Source: Terriglobales bacterium (GTDB lineage Bacteria > Acidobacteriota > Terriglobia > Bryobacterales > Bryobacteraceae). Taken from it: a stretch of 52,789 bases of DNA. The position numbers and the translations under genes are program-made. Numbering within the stretch: position 1 is the first letter of the stretch; each line of letters begins with the position of its first letter. The stretch covers positions 1 to 52,789 of the forward strand of contig JAIXQP010000013.1 in the NCBI GenBank assembly GCA_027485675.1. The letters run 5' to 3'. The notes below the pieces were generated by a model, which saw only the letters and a list, made by a program, of their open reading frames with translations, had not been told where the DNA came from and ran no database searches. Positions 1 to 8,117 of the stretch are shown here, in pieces.

Positions 1-150
1 TCGTCACCAAAATTGTCACCAAATCGGCGGGGAACCCAGGGCAATCGGGGGCACAGTGTCACCAAACTGAGGGCACTCCGGGGCAATGTAGGGCAACAGG
101 ATCAACAACTTCGGGGTACCAAGGGCAATGGCGGGCAACCCGGGGCAATT
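1..150. repeat. Degenerate short repeats (gtcaccaaa and gggcaa)
   Basis: The word gtcaccaaa occurs at 3-11, 15-23 and 58-66. The word gggcaa or gggcac recurs about seven times between 39 and 148. Spacing is irregular, so this is neither a CRISPR nor a clean tandem array. It directly precedes a tRNA 3' fragment, so it may be the worn edge of an integrated element, with the repeats as possible recombinase arm sites. No gene is seen here. Confidence 0.4.
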
Positions 151-156
151 TCAAGT

Positions 157-206
157 TTGGGCTCATAACCCAAAGGTCGCATGTTCAAATCATGCCCCCG
201 CAACCA
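157..206 (+). pseudogene. 3' half of a tRNA with CAU anticodon (att-like scar)
   Basis: A perfect 5-bp anticodon stem (157-161 with 169-173) closes a 7-base loop with CAT at 164-166. A 5-bp T stem follows (179-183 with 191-195), with a TTCAAAT loop, a 3' acceptor strand ccccgca at 196-202, a discriminator A and an encoded CCA at 204-206. The matching 5' acceptor tgcgggg and a D arm are absent upstream, so this is only a 3' half. Site-specific integrases commonly duplicate a tRNA 3' half, so the fragment is probably an attachment-site remnant of a tRNA-Met or tRNA-Ile(CAU) gene. Confidence 0.65.
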
Positions 207-326
207 ACTCATTATCATCCACTTGAGCTCCGAAATGGAGCTCAATCCCTTTTGGGATGCTGCACAACGCGTGGCTCTAGCGTCGATAATCGCAGCCATA
301 CGGAGCTTGTGATATAGTTCCGAGCG

Positions 327-566
327 ATGTTGGACCTCCGCAAAGTTTCTCTAGCCATGGTTATCGTTGGCTTGGCCGGCATGGTGGCGCTAGTTGTCAC
401 CATGGCGATTCAAACTAAACAAGCAGAGCAGAGAGCGATCGTGGGCGGGAAGTACGCCTATGGAGCGCATGTCGCAACAAGCACTCTCGTTCCTATTTCT
501 ATTTGCTGGACGTTCGTCGGGGTTGCCCTCTATGCGAAGTCGAAAAACTCAAAGACTGGAAAGTGA
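327..566 (+). CDS. Small hypothetical membrane protein
   Basis: The 79-residue product has two hydrophobic stretches, about residues 9-27 and 52-68, separated by a short polar segment with KQAEQR. The C-terminus is lysine-rich (KSKNSKTGK). This reads like a two-helix inner-membrane protein with a positive tail. No family is recognised. No convincing ribosome binding site precedes the ATG, although a TATAGT hexamer lies at 313-318. It sits between two copies of a tRNA tail, so it may be cargo left by an integrated element. It could also be a chance ORF. Confidence 0.4.
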   Translation: MLDLRKVSLAMVIVGLAGMVALVVTMAIQTKQAEQRAIVGGKYAYGAHVATSTLVPISICWTFVGVALYAKSKNSKTGK

Positions 567-652
567 GAGCTGGGTCTGCGGGCGGCGGATGATCTGGCGA
601 ATCTGAAGCTTCAATCGAAATCTCATCCGCAGTACCTTAAGAGCATTGCGGT

Positions 653-665
653 CCCCCGCAACCAA
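653..665 (+). repeat. Second copy of the tRNA 3' tail (13 bp)
   Basis: The 13 bases cccccgcaaccaa match 195-207, the acceptor end and CCA of the tRNA fragment. Imperfect similarity continues for about 20 bp beyond both copies. The two copies enclose about 450 bp containing the small membrane ORF. This may be a second att-type junction or a duplicated tRNA end. Confidence 0.35.
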
Positions 666-666
666 T

Positions 667-1580
667 TCATTCTACTGGATTTAAGTTGGAATCGGCGCCT
701 TTTGAAAGCACGTTGGTTTGGGACGGCAGTGCGCCGTCTGCAGAATAGCCCCGCAGAATCATTGGGTTAGCGAAGTTTCTGCCATCACAGGGTAGATTGC
801 AAGCAATATTTCGCGGAAACGGTCTTTGTGTGCTGTCCTTGGCGAAACGATATCGCCTGTTGCCGAGACTCCGCGTTAGCGTCCGCAACTACTGGCCAGC
901 CACTGCTCCCGCGAGCGGCATTCAATATCACGACGCCTCTTTCGTAAGTCATCTGCGCCTCCCGCAAAGCGCGAACTGCACGAGAACATGGAGTTTGCGT
1001 ACCCTCGTTCAGCTCCTACGCTTGGCTGTCGAAGCAATCCGCCCGTTGGCGCCGTCGCGCCGTCGACCGTCAAATCCTGAGCCGCCCCCTTTGGCACCAA
1101 CACGGAGTCCGCTTCGTTCGGTCAAAAAGCCGAAGCTGGTAAGCCTGTCTGACCAAGTCATGCGTCCCGGTGCCGGGATTCCGACTGCAGCTTCGGCTCC
1201 GATTTCTCCGGGCACGGCAAGACCCTGGGAGTCAACGAAGTGCTCTCGGCGCCTTGGTCGCACTGACAGCGAGCCTATCATGTGGCAATAAAGCTCTGCT
1301 GCATCCTCTGCCGAGCGGCCGGCAGCGCCGGGACGCGGATCTGCAATTGCGCGGGTGGGCGGCCTGCATCACGGGTACGAGTGCCGCGGCCCAATGCTCG
1401 CGCCTGGCTCGCATAAGATGCCCTCAGTCATGGTTGCAGGTGTAGCGACAGCGTAGTGGCGTTTCTGCCGATGCGTTCTCGCGTTCCCGATTAGCCGGAA
1501 AACGAACAGAGCAGCAGGGACCGAGCCGCGCCTGAGGGCGCTCCAGGCCAGTACTGAAGCAGTTGCAACACCTAGAACTC
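667..1580. other. Gene-poor stretch
   Basis: Several overlapping ORFs of 60-164 codons exist on both strands. Their translations are arginine-, proline- and serine-rich and lack recognisable motifs, as expected for out-of-frame reading of GC-rich DNA. No RNA gene or transposon end is seen. Functional signals appear only in the last 200 bases before the gene at 1769 and are listed separately. Confidence 0.5.
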
Positions 1581-1584
1581 GTGG

Positions 1585-1606
1585 TGCTGTTTCGAATCGA
1601 TACGGC
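1585..1606 (+). promoter_or_regulatory. Putative upstream activator site for the sensor operon
   Basis: The 14 bases TGCTGTTTCGAATC (1585-1598) recur exactly on the minus strand upstream of wza (17757-17770), and 19 of 22 bases match over the extended site. The core TGTTTCGAATCG (1588-1599) fits TGTTTCGNNTCR, which is shared with two further EPS intergenic sites. It lies about 120 bases upstream of the expected start from the sigma-54-like promoter at 1686, a normal distance for an enhancer-binding protein. A dyad GAACATTGTTC follows at 1614-1624. Confidence 0.55.
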
Positions 1607-1685
1607 CAAAACAGAACATTGTTCCGCTTCGAGCGGCTCTTCCGGCTAACGAGAACGAAGTTGGACGAATTCCGACGTGGCGAGT

Positions 1686-1700
1686 TGGCTACTCGCTTGC
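1686..1700 (+). promoter_or_regulatory. Sigma-54-type promoter of the sensor operon
   Basis: TGGCTACTCGCTTGC has GG and GC at exactly the -24/-12 spacing (GG-N10-GC) and keeps TGGC and TTGC of the sigma-54 consensus. Transcription would start near 1712, about 57 bases before the ATG at 1769. The first gene downstream is itself a sigma-54 activator, so autoregulation is likely. Confidence 0.6.
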
Positions 1701-1768
1701 AGGCCATGGGGACTAGGCACCTTGCTTGAGCATTCCCTTGGACCTATCCTGTTACACTTTACCCACAG

Positions 1769-3172
1769 ATGACGAATGAATCGGAAAACCTCATTTTTGT
1801 GGTTGACGACGACCCGGCCATGCGCGCATTAGTGGAACGGTGGCTGAAACGCGAAGGCTACGAAGCGTTCGGTTTTGATGGCGGCGCGGAATGTCTGGAC
1901 GCCTTGTCCGAAGACATGCCGGAGGCGATTTGCCTGGACATGAACATGCCAGGGCTGAGTGGGCTGGAGACATTGGAACGGATCCGGGAACGGTTCCCGG
2001 CTCTTCCTGTCGTTGTGCTCACGGCAGACGATTCGGCGGGGACCGCGGTGCAGGCGATGAAACTGGGAGCGCATGATTACCTGACGAAGCCGCTGGACAC
2101 CACTAAGTTCCTGACCACGATCCGGAACGCCATCGCGCATGGGCGAATGGCGCAACGGGTCACGCAGTTGGAGCGCGAGGTGGAGGGCCGCGGGTATCCG
2201 GGGATTGCCGGAAACTCGCCCGCGATGAAGGTGGTGTTCCGGCAGTTGGACCGTCTGGCGGTGACGGACGTCTCCGTCGTGATTCACGGCGAAAGTGGAA
2301 CCGGGAAAGAGCTGATTGCGCGGGCACTGCACCAATCAAGCAGCCGGAGCAAGGGTCCGTTCATCGCGGTGAATTCGGCAGCGATCCCGGAAAACCTTTT
2401 GGAGAGCGAGTTGTTCGGGCATGAGAAGGGCGCCTTTACAGGAGCGGCCACGCGGCGGGCGGGCCGTTTTGAAGAGGCCAATCACGGGACGATTTTCCTG
2501 GACGAGATTGGCGAACTGTCGGCCAATGTGCAGGCGAAACTGTTGCGGGTATTACAAGAAAGAAGCTTTCAACGGCTGGGCGGATCGGCGATGATCCGGT
2601 CGGATTTCCGGCTGATAACGGCGACGCACCGGAACCTCGCTGAAGACGTCCGGGCCGGCCGCTTCCGGGAGGATCTGTTTTTCCGGCTGGCCGTGTTTGA
2701 ACTGGAACTTCCGCCGCTGCGGCGACGCAAGGAAGACATCCCGGTGCTGGCGCAGGTGTTTATCCGGCATCACCGGGATACGATTAACCCCCGGGTAACA
2801 GGGATGACTCCGGCCGCTCTGGGCGTGCTACTGGCGCACGACTGGCCGGGCAATGTGCGGGAGTTACAGAACGTGATCCAGCGGGCGATGGTCGTCGCCA
2901 ATGGAAGCGAGATTGACGCGGTGGATCTGCCGGAACGGCTGCGATCGACGCCGGACCCGGCGGTAGGAAGCCGGACGGAGACACCGGCCGATGGCGGCAC
3001 GCTGGAGGACGCGTCGAAGCGGCTGCTGGTCGCAGCCTTGCAGAAGCATGAGGGGAACGCATCGGCGGCGATGCGAGAGTTGCATATTGGCCGTACGCGA
3101 TTCTACCGGATGCTCCGGAAGTTTGACCTGGAAGGTCAGATCGACGAGCTACGCAAGTTGGGCGGGGCATAA
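1769..3172 (+). CDS. NtrC-family sigma-54-dependent response regulator
   Basis: The 467-residue protein has three domains. A receiver spans about 5-120, with acidic cluster D13-D15, phospho-acceptor D57 (CLDMNMPG) and K107 (LTKPL). A sigma-54 interaction AAA+ domain spans about 145-380, with Walker A GESGTGKE near 174-181, the sigma-54-contacting GAFTGA loop at 221-226 and Walker B IFLDEIGEL. A Fis-type helix-turn-helix lies at the C-terminus (ASAAMRELHIGRTRFYRML). Every element needed to open sigma-54 promoters is intact. The H-NOX gene begins 12 bp downstream and the hybrid kinase follows, so it is probably the output of their phosphorelay. A sigma-54-type promoter and a repeat shared with EPS promoters lie upstream. 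The direct target set is inferred. Confidence 0.93.
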   Translation: MTNESENLIFVVDDDPAMRALVERWLKREGYEAFGFDGGAECLDALSEDMPEAICLDMNMPGLSGLETLERIRERFPALPVVVLTADDSAGTAVQAMKLGAHDYLTKPLDTTKFLTTIRNAIAHGRMAQRVTQLEREVEGRGYPGIAGNSPAMKVVFRQLDRLAVTDVSVVIHGESGTGKELIARALHQSSSRSKGPFIAVNSAAIPENLLESELFGHEKGAFTGAATRRAGRFEEANHGTIFLDEIGELSANVQAKLLRVLQERSFQRLGGSAMIRSDFRLITATHRNLAEDVRAGRFREDLFFRLAVFELELPPLRRRKEDIPVLAQVFIRHHRDTINPRVTGMTPAALGVLLAHDWPGNVRELQNVIQRAMVVANGSEIDAVDLPERLRSTPDPAVGSRTETPADGGTLEDASKRLLVAALQKHEGNASAAMRELHIGRTRFYRMLRKFDLEGQIDELRKLGGA

Positions 3173-3184
3173 GAGGAACGCTGC

Positions 3185-3727
3185 ATGTACGGAATGGTAA
3201 ATCGGGCGATTGAGGAGATGGTGATCTCCGGTCACGGCGAGGCTGTCTGGGAACGAATCAAGGAGCGTCCGGGTGTTGACGTGGAAGTATTTGTCAGCAA
3301 TGAGGCCTACGACGACGCGCTGACGTATGGACTGGTGGGAGCGGTGAGCGCGGAACTGGGCGTGCCCGCGGAGAAGATTCTGGAGGCCTTTGGGGTTTAC
3401 TGGATCGTGCAGACGGCGCAGAGGGGATATGGCGACCTCCTGGCCTCGGGCGGGAGCACTTTTCGGGAGTTTATGTTGAATCTGCCCAATTTCCATGCTC
3501 GTCTGAGCATGATTTTTCCGCATCTGCAGCCGCCTGAGTTTGCGTGTAGTGAAGTGGACGAAAATTCGCTGCGATTGCACTATCGTTCGCATCGGGCTGG
3601 GCTGGCCCCATTTGTTCGTGGATTGATCGTCGGTCTGGGCCAGATGTTTGACACCGCGGCCGATGTGGTACAAATGGCCGATAAATCGTCCGGGGCCGAT
3701 CATGACGAATTCCTCGTTCGCTGGTAA
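3185..3727 (+). CDS. H-NOX haem nitric oxide-binding sensor protein
   Basis: This 180-residue stand-alone H-NOX domain has the usual family length. Haem-binding hallmarks are present: proximal histidine H104 (PNFHARL), the conserved proline-rich HLQPPEF segment, and the YxSxR porphyrin-anchoring motif at 133-137 (YRSHR). At the position of the distal tyrosine that stabilises O2 in Thermoanaerobacter H-NOX (about 140) the residue is leucine, which fits an NO-selective haem; that reading rests on simple position counting. The gene lies between the response regulator and an HNOBA-containing kinase, overlapping the latter by 26 bp. H-NOX proteins encoded beside kinases usually control kinase activity by direct contact, so this is the likely NO input module. 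Confidence 0.93.
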   Translation: MYGMVNRAIEEMVISGHGEAVWERIKERPGVDVEVFVSNEAYDDALTYGLVGAVSAELGVPAEKILEAFGVYWIVQTAQRGYGDLLASGGSTFREFMLNLPNFHARLSMIFPHLQPPEFACSEVDENSLRLHYRSHRAGLAPFVRGLIVGLGQMFDTAADVVQMADKSSGADHDEFLVRW

Positions 3728-6700
3728 AGAGAGCGGAACGGGGACGGGCGTGCGATTGTCGCCCGAACAGATCGCCGAGCTGTTCCCGTTTCATTTTGCG
3801 TTCGATCGCGAAATGCGATTGGTGCAAGTGGGCCGATCGCTGGCGAAGATTTGTCCGGAGGCGATTCCGGGCGCGGATACCCGAATTCTGTTTGAGATCG
3901 AGCGGCCGTCCATGAATCGGAACTGGCTGGGCTTGAGCGAAGCGAAGGGCCAGTTGTTCATTCTGCGGCATCAAACGATGGCGCAGTTGCGTTTGCGCGG
4001 ACAGATGCTGGATTTGCCGGAGCAGGGGTATATGGTATTTCTTTGTTCCCCATGGCTGCCGGAGGTGGGGGCGATGCGGGCGCTGGGATTGAAGATCGGC
4101 GACTTTCCCGTCCACGATTCGATGCCCGAGTTTCTGCAGGTGGTACAAGCGCAAACCCACGCCCTGGATGACCTGCGTCGACTAACGGAGCGGCTGAAGA
4201 CGCAGCGGGAAGAGTTGCGAGCCGCCAACGTCCAACTCGCGGCACAGGACAAAGAGAAGACGCGACTCTCAATGATCGCGGCCCACACGATCAACGCCGT
4301 GATCATATCCGACCCCGAAGACCGCATCGAATGGGTCAACGAGAGTTTCGAGCGGCTTACGGAATACACACTGCCCGAGGTGAAAGGGCGAACAGCCGCG
4401 TCAGTTCTGCGCGGGCCCGAGACCGACGGGCGAGCTTCCGAGTACGCCCACCAGCAGGTGGCAAAGCGGCAAGCCTTTCATGTCGAACTGCTGAATTACA
4501 CCAAGAGCGGGAAAAAGGTGTGGATCAACGTAGAGGCGCACCCGTTGGCGGGCATCGATGGCCGGCATGAAGGGTATATGGCGATTGTCACCGACATCAC
4601 GACCCGCAAGGAGTGGGAACAGCGCAGCCATCTGGCCTACTCGGTGACGAAGATCCTGTCGGAGTCGACCAGCGTTGGTGTCGCGCTTCCGCAGATTCTG
4701 GAGACGATCTGTAAAGGCTTGGGGTATGTCTGGGGGGCGATGTGGCGATTGGATCCGGCAGGTCAGGTACTGATTTGTTGGCACCACTGGGGTGAGCCTG
4801 GGCTGCCGGGATCGGCGTTTGACAAGACCAGCCAGCAGATGCAGATTGCGGAAGGCCAAGGGCTGCCGGGCGCGGTATGGCAAAAGCGGAAGCCGCTCTG
4901 GATGCCCATCGAGGAGGGTGGGGCGAATCCGGGTACTGGCATGGCGGCTGGACTGCGGAGTGGGTTTGCAGTTCCGGTGGAGATCGGAGGGGCGGTGTAC
5001 GGGGTGATGGCGTTTTTCGCCCGGCACGGCGAGGAGCCGCCGGCGGAACTGCTCGAAACGGTGGGAGGATTGGGCTACCAGGTAGGACAATTTGTCGAGG
5101 GGCGCGAGTCCGAGGAGCAGCGTGGAAGCGCTCTCGCCCTGCTGCACTCCACCATCGAATCGACTCATGACGGGATTCTCGTTACCGACATTGAGGGACA
5201 CGAACTGCTCTTCAACGAACGATGGGTGGAGTTGTGGAACGTGCCGCCGGAACTGCGAAAACAGCCGCACCGGCTGGCCTTGTCCGAGTGGATCCGCCGG
5301 CAGTTGGTGGACGAACCGGGGTATCGGAGCCGTCGGGCGCAGTTGTTGGCGAACCCGGAGCAGACAAGTGACGATCTCTTGCGTCTAGTTGATGGGCGCG
5401 TGATCCAGGTGACTTCCAATCCGCACTGGATGGAACGGCGGATTGTGGGGCGGGTGTGGATTTACCGGGATGTGACGCGGTCGCTGGCCGAGCAGGCCGA
5501 ACGGGACAAGTTGCTTGCGACCTTGAACGCGACTTTAGAGGCGACCAAGGACGGGATTCTGGTATCGGATCTGGAGCAACGGTCGGTCGTAGTCAATAGG
5601 CGATTCCTCGAGATCTGGCAGTTTCCGGAAGGAACCGCATCGGAGCGCGCACCCGGAGTGTTGCGAGCGCTGGCCAGGAGACAGATCTCGTTGCCGGACG
5701 TGTTCGAGGCGCGAGTGAAATGGTATTACGAGCACCCGGAGGAGTCCGGTTCTGATGTGATTCATCTGCTGGACGGCCGCGTGCTCGAACGGGATACGCA
5801 ACCCCAACGCGTAGGGCAACGGGTGGTGGGCCGGTTATGGTCCTACCGGGACGTTACGGAGAGATGGCGGGCCGAAGCCATCTTGCGGGACAGCGAGGAG
5901 CGTTACCGCGTGGTAGCGGAGACAGCTTCCGATGGCATCATGACCCTCGACGAGGACTACCGGATCGAATACGCCAACGCGGCCGCGCACCGCATCTTCG
6001 GCTGTGAGGAAGGAGCCCTGGCCGGGACGGTGATCGTTGACTGGTCGCCGCCGGAGTTCCGGGCCACCGCCGAACGGATCCTCCGCCGGAGGATTTCGAG
6101 AGCCAAGGGCAAGGTGGCGTCCTTCGGGATTGAACTGCTTGGACAAAGGGTCGACGGCACGCAAGTCCCCCTTGAAGTCTCCTATGGCGAATCGCAGAAG
6201 GCGGGCCGGAGGGTTTATACCGCGATCCTGCGGGACATCTCGACGCGAAAGGCTGCGGAGGCACAGTTAAAGGCCGCCATCCGCGAGGCGGAGAACGCCA
6301 ACCAGGCCAAAGGCGCTTTCCTGGCGAACATGAGTCACGAGATTCGCACGCCGCTCAACGCCGTGCTGGGATTGACGGAGCTGTTGAAGACGACCCGGCT
6401 GGATGTCGATCAGAAGGAAATGCTGGATTCGCTGGCCGTCGGTGCGGAGTCGCTCCTGCACCTGATCAACGATCTGTTGGACTTTTCAAAGATCGAGGCG
6501 GGACAGGTGGATATCGACTCGACTCCGTTCGACCCGATGGAGGTGGTGGAGCAGGCGGTGGAGATCCTGCGAGTGCGCGCCGAGTCGAAGGGACTGCTGC
6601 TCTACTTCATCCCGCAGGGCGACGCAGTTCGGCTGTGTGGGGATGCGAATCGGATTCGTCAGATTCTGATCAACCTGATCAGCAATGCGACGAAGTTCAC

Positions 6701-8117
6701 GGAGCGCGGTTCGATTGTGGTGCGATTGGCCGTGGAGCAGATCGGCGGAGGGAGAGCGGCTGCGCGGTTCTGCGTGGAAGACACAGGTATCGGGATTCCT
6801 GCGCACGCCATGGGTCAGGTGTTTCAGAAGTTCTTTCGTGTGGACGCCCCGGAGGTCAGGCGGGCGGGCGGCGCGGGACTTGGTCTGAGCATCTCGCGGT
6901 TGTTGTCGGAGGCGATGGGAGGGGAGTTGACGCTCGAATCGGTGGAGGGGAAGGGTTCGCGGTTCTCGCTGCGCATCGAGCTCCCGTTGACGGAGTTATT
7001 CACCGAACCGCATCCGATCTTGGACATCCTGCTGCTGGCGGCGCCCGAACGGGAGAGCCTGTCGCGCGAGGTGTTGACGGCGGCGGGCTACACGGTCCAC
7101 ACTTTTACGGACGCGGCGGCCGCACTCGAATTCGCCGATCAATTCGAGCGGGGAACGCTGTTCTTGTTCGATGAAGGATGCCGAGGGAGCGTGGAGCAGT
7201 TGCGCCAGTTGGCGCGGTTGACGTCGCTGGGGAACGAAGCGCGATTCCTGCGGATTTCCGGTCCGGGGATCGTGGGACCCCCGATCGACGGAATGCCTGG
7301 GCGAAGCGGCGAACTGGCGTTTCCGCTGACGCCGGCACGGATCGGCCGTGCGATTCTGCGGCTGTATGTGGATGAAGAAGAGGCTATCCCAAGGGGCCAC
7401 CGAAGCGTGGTTGCCCACGGGCGTCCGTTGCGGGTATTGGTGGTGGAGGACAATCCGGCCGGGCAGGACTATGCAAACCGGGTGTTGGCGAAAGATGGCC
7501 ACTCGGTCGTGCTGGCGGCCACGGTGAGCGAAGCCGTGCGGGCGGGGACACACGAGCGATACGATCTGATTCTGATGGACCTGATGTTACCGGACGGCAG
7601 CGGCTTCGACGCAACCAGCCGCATTCGGGCCCATGAAGCGCAGGCCGGTTGGAAGCGGACGCCGATCATCGCACTGACGGCGCACGCCATGCAGGCCTAC
7701 CGGGAGCAGGCGTTTTCAGCCGACATGGACGACTACGTCACAAAGCCGTTCCGGCCACAGACGCTCGTGGATGTCGTGGAGCGATGGGGCCGCGTATCGC
7801 CGCGGCGTGACGTTGCCCGGAAACCGCTGCTGGTGGATAGGGACCTGGCGGATCTGATACCCGGATATCTGAACACGGCGCAGCAGCAGGTGGCAACGAT
7901 CCGCAAGGCGGCGGGAAGTGGGGACTTAGCGCAGGCGGCGCGGCTGGGACACAACCTGAAGGGGACGGGATCGTCGTACGGATTCGATGAAATCTCGCGA
8001 GTGGGAGCGGCCATCGAGAAGCAGGCGAAGGCAGGTTCCGCCAAAGAAGTCGACGACCTGGCGATGTTGTTAGAGACTTGGCTGGCGAATCTCCGCTGGG
8101 AGCCCGCAGAACGGTAG
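3702..8117 (+). CDS. HNOBA-PAS-GAF hybrid histidine kinase with receiver and HPt
   Basis: The start at 3702 (MTNSSF) is preferred because it leaves a 26-bp overlap with the H-NOX gene and begins just before the first domain; an ATG at 3663 in the same frame is possible. The product is about 1471 residues. Order: HNOBA domain (about 20-165, ending LRGQMLDLPEQGYMVFL), coiled coil (165-200), PAS (205-325), GAF (330-480), three more PAS domains (490-860), HisKA with phospho-site H879 (SHEIRTPLN), HATPase_c, a degenerate receiver-like segment, a canonical receiver with D1293 (LILMDLMLPDGSG) and an HPt with H1417 (GHNLKGTGSS). All steps of a His-Asp-His relay are therefore in one protein, ready to pass phosphate to D57 of the regulator. 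HNOBA domains are the known docking partners of H-NOX. No transmembrane segment is seen, so it is cytosolic. The last 48 bp overlap the convergent flippase gene. Confidence 0.92.
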   Translation: MTNSSFAGKESGTGTGVRLSPEQIAELFPFHFAFDREMRLVQVGRSLAKICPEAIPGADTRILFEIERPSMNRNWLGLSEAKGQLFILRHQTMAQLRLRGQMLDLPEQGYMVFLCSPWLPEVGAMRALGLKIGDFPVHDSMPEFLQVVQAQTHALDDLRRLTERLKTQREELRAANVQLAAQDKEKTRLSMIAAHTINAVIISDPEDRIEWVNESFERLTEYTLPEVKGRTAASVLRGPETDGRASEYAHQQVAKRQAFHVELLNYTKSGKKVWINVEAHPLAGIDGRHEGYMAIVTDITTRKEWEQRSHLAYSVTKILSESTSVGVALPQILETICKGLGYVWGAMWRLDPAGQVLICWHHWGEPGLPGSAFDKTSQQMQIAEGQGLPGAVWQKRKPLWMPIEEGGANPGTGMAAGLRSGFAVPVEIGGAVYGVMAFFARHGEEPPAELLETVGGLGYQVGQFVEGRESEEQRGSALALLHSTIESTHDGILVTDIEGHELLFNERWVELWNVPPELRKQPHRLALSEWIRRQLVDEPGYRSRRAQLLANPEQTSDDLLRLVDGRVIQVTSNPHWMERRIVGRVWIYRDVTRSLAEQAERDKLLATLNATLEATKDGILVSDLEQRSVVVNRRFLEIWQFPEGTASERAPGVLRALARRQISLPDVFEARVKWYYEHPEESGSDVIHLLDGRVLERDTQPQRVGQRVVGRLWSYRDVTERWRAEAILRDSEERYRVVAETASDGIMTLDEDYRIEYANAAAHRIFGCEEGALAGTVIVDWSPPEFRATAERILRRRISRAKGKVASFGIELLGQRVDGTQVPLEVSYGESQKAGRRVYTAILRDISTRKAAEAQLKAAIREAENANQAKGAFLANMSHEIRTPLNAVLGLTELLKTTRLDVDQKEMLDSLAVGAESLLHLINDLLDFSKIEAGQVDIDSTPFDPMEVVEQAVEILRVRAESKGLLLYFIPQGDAVRLCGDANRIRQILINLISNATKFTERGSIVVRLAVEQIGGGRAAARFCVEDTGIGIPAHAMGQVFQKFFRVDAPEVRRAGGAGLGLSISRLLSEAMGGELTLESVEGKGSRFSLRIELPLTELFTEPHPILDILLLAAPERESLSREVLTAAGYTVHTFTDAAAALEFADQFERGTLFLFDEGCRGSVEQLRQLARLTSLGNEARFLRISGPGIVGPPIDGMPGRSGELAFPLTPARIGRAILRLYVDEEEAIPRGHRSVVAHGRPLRVLVVEDNPAGQDYANRVLAKDGHSVVLAATVSEAVRAGTHERYDLILMDLMLPDGSGFDATSRIRAHEAQAGWKRTPIIALTAHAMQAYREQAFSADMDDYVTKPFRPQTLVDVVERWGRVSPRRDVARKPLLVDRDLADLIPGYLNTAQQQVATIRKAAGSGDLAQAARLGHNLKGTGSSYGFDEISRVGAAIEKQAKAGSAKEVDDLAMLLETWLANLRWEPAER

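Noticed and set aside
1-150. CRISPR array
   Set aside because: The repeated words are only 6-9 bases, irregularly spaced, and lack uniform spacers.
120-206. Complete tRNA gene
   Set aside because: The 5' acceptor strand complementary to ccccgca and a D arm are absent upstream of the anticodon arm.
797-1291. 164-codon ORF in the left intergenic region
   Set aside because: The translation is arginine/serine/proline-rich, lacks motifs, has no ribosome site and overlaps equally plausible ORFs in other frames.
1738-1757. Sigma-70 promoter directly before the response-regulator gene
   Set aside because: TTGGAC and TTACAC are separated by only 8 bases; the sigma-54-type site at 1686 is a much better match.
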